Origin: Palsa-1447 sp036824825
GTDB taxonomy: Bacteria > Verrucomicrobiota > Verrucomicrobiia > Opitutales > Opitutaceae
Assembly (NCBI GenBank): GCA_036824825.1
Contig: DAISZL010000010.1
Span: 1 to 64,000, forward strand
Reading direction: 5' to 3'
DNA: 64,000 nt
A model generated the notes under the pieces. That model saw only the letters and a program-made list of their open reading frames with translations. It searched no databases and was not told where the DNA came from. The position numbers were made by a program, and so were the translations under genes. Positions 53,574 through 62,394 of the stretch are shown here, in pieces; positions within the stretch are counted from its first letter, which is position 1; each line of letters opens with the position of its first letter.

Positions 53574-54989
53574 ATGCCCTTTATTCACGACGATTTCCTG
53601 CTTACGACTCCTCAGGCTCGTGAGCTTTATAATAATTTTGCGAAGAACGAACCGATCTTCGATTACCACTGCCACTTATCGCCGCAGTTAATTGAATCTA
53701 ACCATCAGTTTGCTGATCTTGCAGAACTTTGGCTTGGTGGTGATCATTACAAATGGCGTGCGATGCGCTCAAACGGTGTTAACGAGCGTTTTATTACGGG
53801 CAATGCTGCACCAGAAGAAAAATTTAAAGCATGGGCACAGACTGTTCCGCACACGATGCGTAACCCACTGTACCACTGGACGCATTTAGAATTAAAACGT
53901 TATTTTGGAGTTGATACACTGCTTACGCCATCAACGGCTGAATCGGTTTGGAAGCAAGCAAACGAGCGTCTTCCAAAGCTTCGCGTGCATGATTTACTTG
54001 AGCAGTCAAAAGTCGCTGTCGTTTGTACAACCGACGATCCTGCTGATTCACTCGATACACACGCAAAGATTCAGAAGAGTGGATTGAAGACAAAGGTTTA
54101 TCCAGCGTTTCGCCCAGACAAAGCTCTCTCCGTAGGAGATCCAGCAGGATTTAATGCCTGGATTGAAAAGTTAGGTGGTACAGCAGGTATGCCAGTAAAG
54201 ACATTCGACGATTTACTCTCTGCTCTTAAGAAACGTCACGATGCGTTTCATGCAGCTGGTGGCCGTCTTTCTGATCATGGATTAGAAATGGCGCTTTCAG
54301 AACCATGCACGCATGCAGAAGCTAAATCCGTATTCGATGCAGCTCGCGCAGGCCGTGTTCCTTCACAGCAAGAACAGATCAAGTACGGTTCATTCCTCAT
54401 GCTTGAATTTGGTCGCTGGGATGCAGCACGCGGTTGGACAAAACAACTTCACTTAGGTGCATTACGTAATAACAATAAGCGTCTGTTAAAGAGTTTTGGT
54501 CCTGATACGGGTTTTGATTCGATCGGGGACTTACCACAGGCTCAAGCGCTCTCGCGTTATTTAGATACCCTTGATTCTACAGATCAGTTACCACGTACAA
54601 TTATCTACAATTTAAATCCTGCAGATAATTATGTATTTGGAACCATGATTGGTAATTTCCAAGACGGTTCTATCCCTGGAAAACTTCAATACGGCAGCGG
54701 TTGGTGGTTCTTAGATCAAAAGGAAGCTATGGAGTGGCAGATCAATGCACTCTCTAACTTAGGCTTATTAAGCCGCTTTGTGGGTATGCTCACAGACTCA
54801 CGTAGCTTTGTAAGTTTCCCACGTCACGAATATTTCCGCCGTACACTTTGTAACTTACTCGGCGCTGATATTGCTCGCGGTGAACTTCCTGCAGATATGG
54901 CCTTTATTGGCGGTATGGTAAAAAATATCTGCTTTGGAAATGCTCGTGATTATTTCCGTTTAGAATTAGCTCCTGAATATTCCAAGTAA
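53574..54989 (+). CDS. uxaC: Glucuronate/galacturonate isomerase
   Basis: UxaC isomerises D-glucuronate to D-fructuronate and D-galacturonate to D-tagaturonate. The metal-binding His pair is in FDYHCHLSPQ near the N-terminus. Family features are WRAMRSNGVNE, VCTTDDPADSL, FRPDKAL, LGALRNNN and FVGMLTDSRSFVSFPRHEYFRR. I prefer the ATG at 53574 because PFIHDDFLLTT aligns with UxaC N-termini; a GTG at 53556 would add six residues. It follows uxaE by 79 bases and precedes the garR-like gene by one base. Confidence 0.95.
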   Translation: MPFIHDDFLLTTPQARELYNNFAKNEPIFDYHCHLSPQLIESNHQFADLAELWLGGDHYKWRAMRSNGVNERFITGNAAPEEKFKAWAQTVPHTMRNPLYHWTHLELKRYFGVDTLLTPSTAESVWKQANERLPKLRVHDLLEQSKVAVVCTTDDPADSLDTHAKIQKSGLKTKVYPAFRPDKALSVGDPAGFNAWIEKLGGTAGMPVKTFDDLLSALKKRHDAFHAAGGRLSDHGLEMALSEPCTHAEAKSVFDAARAGRVPSQQEQIKYGSFLMLEFGRWDAARGWTKQLHLGALRNNNKRLLKSFGPDTGFDSIGDLPQAQALSRYLDTLDSTDQLPRTIIYNLNPADNYVFGTMIGNFQDGSIPGKLQYGSGWWFLDQKEAMEWQINALSNLGLLSRFVGMLTDSRSFVSFPRHEYFRRTLCNLLGADIARGELPADMAFIGGMVKNICFGNARDYFRLELAPEYSK

Positions 54990-54990
54990 T

Positions 54991-55860
54991 ATGTCTCAAA
55001 AAATCGCGTTTGTTGGTACAGGTGTGATGGGTCGCAGTATGGCCTCACACCTCATTAAAGCTGGCAATACGCTTCACGTGTATAATCGCACCAAGGAGAA
55101 AGCGAAAGATTTGCTCGATCTTGGTGCAACGTGGCATGACTCAGCAGGATCAGCTGCAGCTGCTGCAGATGTTGTGATTACGATGCTTGGATTTCCTAAG
55201 GATGTTGAAGACACCTATTTAGGAAAAGGTGGTATTGTTGAGAGAGCAAAGTCAGGCGCTCTCTTAATTGATATGACAACATCGAGTCCTATTCTTGCTC
55301 GTAAGATTGCAACGGCTGCATCCGCTAAAGGGCTCACTGCGTTAGATGCACCTGTTTCAGGTGGAGATATTGGAGCTAAAGAAGCACGTTTAGTCATTAT
55401 GGTCGGTGGAGAACAAGCAGGCTTTGACCGTGCTAAGCCTTTGTTTGAACTCATGGGTAAAAACATTTCGCTTCTTGGACCTGCTGGTTCAGGACAGCAC
55501 TGCAAGATGGCTAATCAAATTTCAGTAGCGGTAGGTATGGTCGCTTGGATTGAAGCACTGATCTACGCTAAGAAAGCAGGTTTAGATCCAACGCAAGTTC
55601 ATGCAAGTATCAGTGGTGGTGCTGCAGGAAGTTGGGCAATGACCAATTTAGCACCGCGTGCATTAGCAGGTAACTTTGCTCCTGGTTTCTACGTGAAGCA
55701 TATCATTAAAGATATGGGTATAGCGTTAGATTCCGCTAAAGAGATGAAACTCGATTTACCTGGGCTTAGCTTAGCTAAGAAATTGTACGACGATGTTTCC
55801 GCACATGGCTGGAGTGAATGTGGTACCCAGGCTCTTTATCAACTCTACACCTCGTTGTAA
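54991..55860 (+). CDS. 2-hydroxy-3-oxopropionate reductase-like (tartronate semialdehyde reductase)
   Basis: This 289-residue beta-hydroxyacid dehydrogenase has the NAD(P)-binding FVGTGVMGRSMASHL, the substrate-binding DAPVSGGDIGAKEARL and the catalytic Lys K172 in GSGQHCKMANQI. Within this operon it probably acts as GarR/GlxR, reducing tartronate semialdehyde made by the aldolase that follows to D-glycerate. 3-hydroxyisobutyrate dehydrogenase or GLYR activities are alternatives. It starts one base after the uxaC stop. Confidence 0.87.
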   Translation: MSQKIAFVGTGVMGRSMASHLIKAGNTLHVYNRTKEKAKDLLDLGATWHDSAGSAAAAADVVITMLGFPKDVEDTYLGKGGIVERAKSGALLIDMTTSSPILARKIATAASAKGLTALDAPVSGGDIGAKEARLVIMVGGEQAGFDRAKPLFELMGKNISLLGPAGSGQHCKMANQISVAVGMVAWIEALIYAKKAGLDPTQVHASISGGAAGSWAMTNLAPRALAGNFAPGFYVKHIIKDMGIALDSAKEMKLDLPGLSLAKKLYDDVSAHGWSECGTQALYQLYTSL

Positions 55861-55872
55861 TTTTTAACTCCT

Positions 55873-56646
55873 ATGAAACTTCCCAGCGATTTTAGATCTA
55901 AAGCTTTATCAGGTCAGTGGCTTACTGGGACGTTTATTAATTTGGGTTCTTCTGTTACAACTGAGATCGCAGGTAACGCAGGTTTTGATTGGATCTTAAT
56001 TGATCATGAACATGGTCCTGGTGGACAAGATACACTCTTAGCTCAGTTACAAGCTGCGGCAGCAACACCTGCTGTTGCCGTTGTTAGGATTGCATGGAAT
56101 GAAACCATTTCTTTTAAGCGCGTCCTCGATATGGGTGCTCAAGGCGTTATGGTTCCATTTATATCCACGGCAGAAGATGCAAAAAAAGCAGTCTCAGCTA
56201 TGCGGTATCCGCCACGCGGAGTACGCGGTATTGCGAAGATGCAGCGAGCATCAGGCTACGGAGTAGATTTTGAAGAGCACTACTTGCATGCTCACGAAAA
56301 ACTAGTACTCGTAGCACAAATCGAGTCACCAGAAGCTGTAAATAACGCAGACGAAATTGCTGCAGTTGATGGGATAGATGTTCTCTTTGTTGGCCCAACG
56401 GATTTAAGTTACAATATGGGAATTCGTGATCAGCTCGAAAGTCCTGTATTTACCGATGCACTCAAGCGTGTGGTCGCAGCTGCAAAAAAGTCAGGAAAGG
56501 CAGCAGGTATTCTTGTTCAAAGTATTGCCTTAGTAGAAAAGTGCAGAGATTTAGGTTTTAGTTTTGTAGCCCTTGGCTCAGACGGTGGTTCTGTGGCAGT
56601 GGGCTTACGAAATAATGCACAAGCTCTAAAAGCAGCGAAGAAATAG
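55873..56646 (+). CDS. HpcH/HpaI family aldolase (5-keto-4-deoxy-glucarate aldolase-like)
   Basis: This 257-residue class II aldolase has the TIM-barrel motifs GFDWILIDHEHGPGG (base His), RYPPRGVRG, AQIESPEAV (metal-binding Glu) and VGPTDLSYNMG (metal-binding Asp). With a glucarate dehydratase next to it, the likely role is GarL: cleaving 5-keto-4-deoxy-D-glucarate to pyruvate and tartronate semialdehyde. RhmA or HpaI-type specificity cannot be excluded. It lies 12 bases after the garR-like gene. Confidence 0.87.
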   Translation: MKLPSDFRSKALSGQWLTGTFINLGSSVTTEIAGNAGFDWILIDHEHGPGGQDTLLAQLQAAAATPAVAVVRIAWNETISFKRVLDMGAQGVMVPFISTAEDAKKAVSAMRYPPRGVRGIAKMQRASGYGVDFEEHYLHAHEKLVLVAQIESPEAVNNADEIAAVDGIDVLFVGPTDLSYNMGIRDQLESPVFTDALKRVVAAAKKSGKAAGILVQSIALVEKCRDLGFSFVALGSDGGSVAVGLRNNAQALKAAKK

Positions 56647-56683
56647 GGTTAGCTTCTTGGGAGAATTCCTAAGCAATTTTTTT

Positions 56684-57970
56684 ATGAAGATCACGGATGT
56701 TATTATTACCCCGATCGCGCTCACGGATCCTCCTCTTTTAAATGCAGCAGGCCTGCATGCTCCGTATGCACTGAGAACGGTGATTGAAATCATAACAGAC
56801 ACAGGTCTTGTTGGACTTGCTGAAGTGCCAAGTAGTGCAGCGATTAATTCTGCCCTAGCAGAGGCAAAGCCTTATGTTATCGGTTTAGATCCACTGAATT
56901 GGAATGCACTCAAAGCACGACTCTTAGAGCAATTTAAACAAGAAGGCTCAGCTGAGCGTGGCGTTGCTCCTTGGGATGGACGTAAATCAGTTCAAGTGTT
57001 TAGCGCCTTTAACGTGGCCTGTTTAGATATTGCAGGTAAGGCCTACAATCAGCCGGTTGCACAACTCCTAGGTGGTATTGTCAGGCGTAAAGTACCGTAT
57101 TCGGCTTATTTATTTTACAAGTATGAAGGAGCGGGTGGTCAGTTAGGATTTGGTACTGATTCCCGTGCTAGCGGATGGGATGAAGCAAGACAGAAGGAAG
57201 CGCTAGATCCAGCGGGTATTGTTTCACAAGCTAAGGCGATGGTGAAAGCTTTTGGTTTTAAATCGATTAAACTAAAAGGGGGCGTTTTTCCACCAGACCA
57301 AGAGGTTGCTGCAATCAAAGCACTCTATGCTGAATTTGGACCATCGTTTCCTTTAAGATTAGATCCGAACGCGCTTTGGAAAGTGGAAACCGGTATTAAG
57401 TGGGGTAAAGCTTTGGAAGGCTATTTAGAATACCTTGAAGATCCTGTTAGGACGCAAGAAGGGATGGCGCAGGTAAGGAAGGAAGTAAAAATTCCTCTCG
57501 CGACAAATATGTGCACCACGTCCTTTGATGATTTACCAGGTAGTGTACGCACCCATTCAGAAGATGTTATTTTAACCGATCATCATTTCTGGGGAGGACT
57601 AAATGCCTCTATGGAGCTCGCCTCCTTTTGCCGAATCTTTGGACGCGGCGTCTCGATGCATTCTAATAATCACGCAGGAATTTCTTTAGCTGCGATGACT
57701 CACTTAGGTGCCGCTATGCCTAATTTGAGTTATGCTTTAGATACGCATTATCCGTGGCAAAGTGAGGAAATAATCAAAGGCGGCCGAATTAAATTTGAGG
57801 AAGGCTCCGTTGTTTTACCGGAAGGTCCAGGATTGGGTGTTGAGCTAGACCGAGAGGCTTTAGCTAAAGCACACCAAAACTTTTTAGCCTGCGGACTTAA
57901 GGAGCGTAACGACGAAATTGAAATGCAGAAAAAAGTTCCAGGCTGGAAATTTAGCCAAACGCGATGGTAA
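56684..57970 (+). CDS. gudD: Glucarate dehydratase
   Basis: This enolase-superfamily enzyme dehydrates D-glucarate (and perhaps L-idarate) to 5-keto-4-deoxy-glucarate. Close agreement with GudD is seen in YSAYLFYK, the catalytic KLKGGV (Lys-x-Lys), the metal ligands in LDPNALWKVE and EDPVRTQEG, TNMCTT, DHHFWGG and the His in HSNNHAGISLA. The C-terminus LGVELDREAL and VPGWKF also matches. I use the ATG at 56684, which gives the standard N-terminus KITDVIITPIAL; the open frame reaches back to a TTG at 56657. It ends the five-gene operon. Confidence 0.93.
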   Translation: MKITDVIITPIALTDPPLLNAAGLHAPYALRTVIEIITDTGLVGLAEVPSSAAINSALAEAKPYVIGLDPLNWNALKARLLEQFKQEGSAERGVAPWDGRKSVQVFSAFNVACLDIAGKAYNQPVAQLLGGIVRRKVPYSAYLFYKYEGAGGQLGFGTDSRASGWDEARQKEALDPAGIVSQAKAMVKAFGFKSIKLKGGVFPPDQEVAAIKALYAEFGPSFPLRLDPNALWKVETGIKWGKALEGYLEYLEDPVRTQEGMAQVRKEVKIPLATNMCTTSFDDLPGSVRTHSEDVILTDHHFWGGLNASMELASFCRIFGRGVSMHSNNHAGISLAAMTHLGAAMPNLSYALDTHYPWQSEEIIKGGRIKFEEGSVVLPEGPGLGVELDREALAKAHQNFLACGLKERNDEIEMQKKVPGWKFSQTRW

Positions 57971-57971
57971 T

Positions 57972-58946
57972 TTAAGGCTTTGGTAGAAATTCTGTCGTAA
58001 CGGAATCTTCCACCTTAACCGAATCTTTTTTCAAAATACCAAGCTCAGTGAGTTGAGCTATTTGTGTTTTGTAGCGCTCTGGACTAAGTGAAATGTAGTC
58101 TCCTTTATCATCTTTAGCCAGATGTGCATCAATCATCTGCTGGCGACACCAGGTAAGAAATCCAGGAGTAACGTTAGGATTTTCTTTGAGCATGCGAGCG
58201 TGAGCAGGAGCGGGATCTTCTTCAATATAGGTTTTCCATCCCTTATAGGTTGCTCGTAAGAAAGCTTTGAGTTCTGCAGGATGCTCTTTTGCAAATTGCT
58301 TATTGGTCATGATGACCGTGTAGGAATCAAAACCTGCATCGGATGCTTTGAAGCTTTTTGTTTTAATACCTTTTTGCTCTAAGTAGTAAGGCTCGGATGT
58401 GAAGTAAGCTTGTTGAATAAAATTTTTATCGGCCGCGAATCTACCTAAATTAAAGTCCATGGGTAAGACTTTGAATTCGAGACCATATTTTTTTCGTAAA
58501 AAAGGAAGAAAAGCCCAAGACGGATTAGACATAATTGTCTTACCGTTAAAATCAGCCCAGGTAGTAATTGGACTTGTGTCATGAACCATGAGAGCAGATG
58601 GATCATGTTGAAAGATTGAACCAACACAGAGGATGGGTGCACCAGACTGAATAGCTGTAAGGATATCGCCAGAATCTTCTTGTCCTAGTTGAGCCTGGTT
58701 TGTTGCGACTTTGGTAAGAACATACGCATTAGGACCGCCCTGAACGATGGTTACTTTTAAGCCTTCTTGCGCATAATAACCTAAAGCATCAGCGGTGTAG
58801 AAAGCTCCATGCTCAGGTTCAGCCACCCAATCGAGTTGAAGCGTGATGGGATACAGCGCTTTTGTTGAAGTAGTAGATTCGTTCTTCTTACATCCGACAA
58901 TTGCTAGACTGAGTAGTACGAGGAATAATAAACTTTTGCTGCGCAT
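57972..58946 (-). CDS. ABC transporter substrate-binding lipoprotein (NMT1/THI5-like)
   Basis: A lipoprotein signal (LLSLAIVGC, Cys near residue 19) anchors a 324-residue NMT1/SsuA-like binding protein. The core begins ITLQLDWVAEPEHGAFYTADALGYY, the usual NMT1 N-terminal pattern. Substrates of this family include thiamine pyrimidine precursors, sulfonates, nitrate and other small nitrogen or sulfur compounds. It completes an ABC importer with the permease and ATPase at 58989-60543. The fungal THI5 Cys-rich motif is absent, so it is a binding protein, not a pyrimidine synthase. Confidence 0.88.
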   Translation of the reverse strand: MRSKSLLFLVLLSLAIVGCKKNESTTSTKALYPITLQLDWVAEPEHGAFYTADALGYYAQEGLKVTIVQGGPNAYVLTKVATNQAQLGQEDSGDILTAIQSGAPILCVGSIFQHDPSALMVHDTSPITTWADFNGKTIMSNPSWAFLPFLRKKYGLEFKVLPMDFNLGRFAADKNFIQQAYFTSEPYYLEQKGIKTKSFKASDAGFDSYTVIMTNKQFAKEHPAELKAFLRATYKGWKTYIEEDPAPAHARMLKENPNVTPGFLTWCRQQMIDAHLAKDDKGDYISLSPERYKTQIAQLTELGILKKDSVKVEDSVTTEFLPKP

Positions 58947-58988
58947 TTGGTATTCAAGTACCGTATAAAAGAGGCTATAAATAGCAAA

Positions 58989-59777
58989 TCAGAGCGTATC
59001 TTTTTTGATAAGCGAAGGATGCCAGTTATGCAGGAAGGTCCAGTAGATAAGGTTAATACTTCCAACGAATAGAAAGCCGAGTAAACAGGCGAGGGCACCC
59101 GTTGCATAGAGGGCGGGTGTTTGTAGCTGAGCAAAATACGAGATCGCCATAAATCCCATACCTGCTGTTCCGTTTTGCGCACTGCCGGTAAGGAAATCTC
59201 CTGTAATGGCTCCGATCGGAGCTAACGTAGCAGCAATTTTAACACCTGTTAGGAAATGGGGTAGAGCAGAAGGAATACGTAGATAAAAGAGCTCTTGAGC
59301 CTTCGTGGCATTAGACATGGTAAAGACTTCGAGCAAATGATGATCAACGGATACAAATCCAAGCGTAGTATTAGCAACGATTGGGAAGAAACAGATCATG
59401 AAAGTAACGGCGACAATACTTGGTAGTCCTTGGCCAAGCCATAAGACAAAGATGGGAGCTAGGATGATGACCGGAGTCATCTGAAGAATGAGAATATAGG
59501 GATAGAATGATTTTTTAAGGCGAAAGGAAAATGCCATTAAAAAGGATAAAAGAAAGCCACCGATCACAGCACAGATAAACCCTAAGAAAGCGCCTTGGCC
59601 TGTAATCCAGGCGGAAGTAAGCAGGGCTTTCCTTTCTGTCCAAGAGGTAATTAAAATTTGATCAGGACGTGGAAGGACAAAGGAAGGAATTTTAAAAGAA
59701 TAGATAATTAAATACCAGAGTCCTATCAGGCCTGCGCCCGCACCTAAGGGAAGTAAAAATGAATATTTGGATTTCAT
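58989..59777 (-). CDS. ABC transporter permease (SsuC/ThiX-like)
   Basis: This 262-residue permease of the BPD-type has about six membrane segments. The coupling motif is represented by EVFTMSNATKAQELFYLRIPSALP, i.e. a weak EAA loop, followed by GAITGDFLTGSAQNGTAGMG. It sits between the ATPase (one base upstream) and the binding lipoprotein (42 bases downstream), so it is the membrane part of the same importer. Confidence 0.9.
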   Translation of the reverse strand: MKSKYSFLLPLGAGAGLIGLWYLIIYSFKIPSFVLPRPDQILITSWTERKALLTSAWITGQGAFLGFICAVIGGFLLSFLMAFSFRLKKSFYPYILILQMTPVIILAPIFVLWLGQGLPSIVAVTFMICFFPIVANTTLGFVSVDHHLLEVFTMSNATKAQELFYLRIPSALPHFLTGVKIAATLAPIGAITGDFLTGSAQNGTAGMGFMAISYFAQLQTPALYATGALACLLGFLFVGSINLIYWTFLHNWHPSLIKKDTL

Positions 59778-59778
59778 T

Positions 59779-60543
59779 TTAAAGCACCTCCCTAAGTTTA
59801 TGCATCGCCTGGGCTTGGAGTTTTAAAAAAGCATCACTTTCACGAAGTTCAGCGGTACGAGGGTAGTCAAAGGGAACATTAATAATCGTATGGATACGTC
59901 CAGGTTTTTGACTAAGAATAACAACGCGCGTTGAAAGAAAAATAGCCTCTGAAACGGAGTGGGTTACGAAAAAGGCTGTGAATGGATCCTGTTGTTTAAT
60001 CGCGAGTAAGTCTTCGTTTAGTTTGTGACGACTCATTTCATCGAGTGCGCCAAAAGGCTCATCCAGAAGTAATATTTTAGGAGATGTACTTAAAGCGCGT
60101 GCGATTGAAACACGCATTTTCATGCCACCCGATAATTGCCAAGGATATTTTTTCTCAGCACCTTCTAAGCCCACTAGTGTTAGCATAGCTTGTGCGCGGC
60201 TTCTCTTTTTTTGTTTTTCTTCACCTCTTAGCTCTAGGGGAAGTTCAACATTAGCGAGCGCTCTTCTCCAAGGTAGCAAACTTGCATCTTGAAATACAAA
60301 AGCGGTTTCATGGCGTTTCGCCTGAGGTGTTTTTCCTTCAACGCTGAGTGTTCCAGAAGACGGATTTAATAATCCGGCTATTAATCGAAGAAGCGTTGAT
60401 TTACCGCATCCACTGGGTCCTACAAAGGTGATAAATTCGTTTTTACGCACTACGAGATTAACATTTTCTAGAATGTTAATCTCCTCATTGAATCGCTTGG
60501 AAATATTATCTAAGCGAACAAACTCTTCTTCAGAAAAAGACAT
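59779..60543 (-). CDS. ABC transporter ATP-binding protein (SsuB/ThiZ-like)
   Basis: This 254-residue ATPase has Walker A GPSGCGKSTLLRL, Q-loop FVFQDASLLPWR, signature LSGGMKMRVSIARAL and Walker B ILLLDEPFGALDE. The Met-Lys in the signature (usually Gly-Gly-Gln or similar) is mildly unusual. It is the first gene of the importer operon, divergent from ridA. Confidence 0.94.
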   Translation of the reverse strand: MSFSEEEFVRLDNISKRFNEEINILENVNLVVRKNEFITFVGPSGCGKSTLLRLIAGLLNPSSGTLSVEGKTPQAKRHETAFVFQDASLLPWRRALANVELPLELRGEEKQKKRSRAQAMLTLVGLEGAEKKYPWQLSGGMKMRVSIARALSTSPKILLLDEPFGALDEMSRHKLNEDLLAIKQQDPFTAFFVTHSVSEAIFLSTRVVILSQKPGRIHTIINVPFDYPRTAELRESDAFLKLQAQAMHKLREVL

Positions 60544-60680
60544 GCGGTGTGTAGGAAGCTATAAAATGTAAGCTACTCAGTCTACTTTGACTTATGACGA
60601 TAACAAGTGTGAATACAGCGGACTTTAGGGATAGCGGCTAAGTCCTTGCGTCTAATCTTAGGTATGTAAAACTCACCCCT

Positions 60681-61142
60681 ATGGACGCTATTGAATTAAA
60701 ATTAAAAGAATTGGGTCATGTATTACCTCCTGCACCTCAGCCTGCAGGGTTTTATGTCCCTTATCGTATCAATGGTAATAATCTCGTTTTATCCGGTGTG
60801 ATTAGTACTTCGGTTGGTCCTGTAACCCATACGGGCCAGGTAGGAAAAGACCAAACGGTTGAGTCGGGTTATGCAGCAGCACAAGTATGTGCACTGAATA
60901 CACTCGCAACCATCAAATCAGCGCTCGGTAGCCTCGACCGTGTGAAAGAGTTTATTTTCTTAAGTGGATTTGTGAATGCAGTTTCTGGATTTGATCAGAG
61001 CCCACAAGTCATCAATGGCGCGAGTGAACTTTTCGTGAATCTGTATGGGGAACCAGGTAAGCATGCGCGTGCAGCTGTTGCTGTCGCCGGTCTTCCTCGT
61101 AATGCAATTGTAGAAATTCAGGTTACTGTACGATTCGAGTAA
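60681..61142 (+). CDS. RidA family protein (YjgF/YER057c/UK114)
   Basis: This 153-residue protein of the Rid superfamily typically hydrolyses reactive enamine/imine intermediates. Family cues are SGVISTSVGPV, YAAAQVCALNTLATIKSALGSLDRVKEFIFLSGFVNA and the C-terminal ARAAVAVAGLPRNAIVEIQ with the conserved Arg. It has the longer N-terminus of one Rid subgroup. It converges on the amidase gene after one base. Role in scavenging by-products of nearby amino acid metabolism is possible. Confidence 0.92.
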   Translation: MDAIELKLKELGHVLPPAPQPAGFYVPYRINGNNLVLSGVISTSVGPVTHTGQVGKDQTVESGYAAAQVCALNTLATIKSALGSLDRVKEFIFLSGFVNAVSGFDQSPQVINGASELFVNLYGEPGKHARAAVAVAGLPRNAIVEIQVTVRFE

Positions 61143-61143
61143 A

Positions 61144-62394
61144 CTAAGGCTTTTGCAGTAACGAGAGGATATGTGCTAAAGCAGGACTTGCTTGGTCTTT
61201 AACAATCACTTGAAGACCAAGAGAGAGCCCAGAGTCTAAGATAACGGGAATTGTGAGAATAGGTCTACCTGCTACACTCCCTGGAGTTGTGAGCTCTAGA
61301 ATCCGACTTCTGTTTTCGTTTGTTAAATGAGCTTTGGATAAAGCAACAAATGGAGCTGAAGGAAGGATTAAGAAATCGGCTGTCTTAAAATAGTTTTCAA
61401 AAAAGAGTTCGATCGCTTCTTTATTTTTTAAGGCGCGTTTAATATCCGTCTTTGTCCAGTTTTCTGCGCGTTTTATACGTTCTAATACCTCAGGTGAGTA
61501 GCGCCCTTCGTAGGACTTTAACCAAGGAAGATGAACTTCATACGTTTCCTTACTTTGGATAACGGTGTACGTAGCGGTTGCTTCTTTGAAGACTTCGACC
61601 GCTTCGTTATTTAGTTCTTTTGCTGCTACAGGGCAAAGTTTTGACGTGAAACGAGTGAACACATTACTCACAGCCTCATCTAAACTAGGCCAAGGAAGAT
61701 AGTAACCTCTTGGTTGTCCTTCTGGACTACTATTAACAGCGGTAAGGGCAGTTAAAGTTGTAAGCATCTCATTCGCACTACCTGTAAACCATCCTGCGGT
61801 ATCGAAACTGGTACTTAAGGGGAAAGCGTCTGACATCCACGGACTTTTTGGAGCCGTTCTAAAACTAAACAATCCACAAAAGGCAGCGGGTAGTCTGAGA
61901 GAACCCGCTGTATCTGTTCCGATCGCAAGCGGTGCTACCTCAGATGCAACCACTAAAGCTGAGCCACTACTTGAGCCACCTGTTGTGCGTCCCGAAAAAC
62001 GCGGGTGTTCGCAGTCACCAAAGTGTTTATTTTCTCCGGTAAGTCCGTAGGCAAATTCATACAAATGGGTTTTACCTACACAGACAGCTCCTTGTTCTTT
62101 TAAGGCAGTAACCAGTGCCGCATCTGCTTGAGCCGGTTGTCTCACTTCTTTTAAGAAAGCGGAGCCAGCTTGAATTACATCCCCTTTTGTTTCAAAGAGG
62201 TCTTTAACGAAAAAAGGAATCCCCGAGAGCGGGCGATTTTTTTGAGCAGAACTAAAACGGTTAACGAGTTCTGCTTCATGAGGCATGGATGCTATAGCCG
62301 CTTTTCTTTGAGAGGGCGGCAGTGCATCGACACTATGTCTTAGATGCGAAGCAGCTTCCCATGTGGAAAGCTGCTTCCAGTCTTTGAATGTCAT
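61144..62394 (-). CDS. Amidase signature family enzyme
   Basis: This 416-residue amidase has the Ser-cisSer-Lys triad: Lys in FFVKDLFETKGD, cis-Ser in GRTTGGSSSGSALVVA and the nucleophile Ser in IGTDTAGSLRLPAAFCG. It is shorter than GatA (about 480) and lacks its context, so it is a stand-alone amidase acting on an unknown amide. Its ATG overlaps the argG stop (ATGA), so it is translated after argF-argG. Confidence 0.9.
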   Translation of the reverse strand: MTFKDWKQLSTWEAASHLRHSVDALPPSQRKAAIASMPHEAELVNRFSSAQKNRPLSGIPFFVKDLFETKGDVIQAGSAFLKEVRQPAQADAALVTALKEQGAVCVGKTHLYEFAYGLTGENKHFGDCEHPRFSGRTTGGSSSGSALVVASEVAPLAIGTDTAGSLRLPAAFCGLFSFRTAPKSPWMSDAFPLSTSFDTAGWFTGSANEMLTTLTALTAVNSSPEGQPRGYYLPWPSLDEAVSNVFTRFTSKLCPVAAKELNNEAVEVFKEATATYTVIQSKETYEVHLPWLKSYEGRYSPEVLERIKRAENWTKTDIKRALKNKEAIELFFENYFKTADFLILPSAPFVALSKAHLTNENRSRILELTTPGSVAGRPILTIPVILDSGLSLGLQVIVKDQASPALAHILSLLQKP

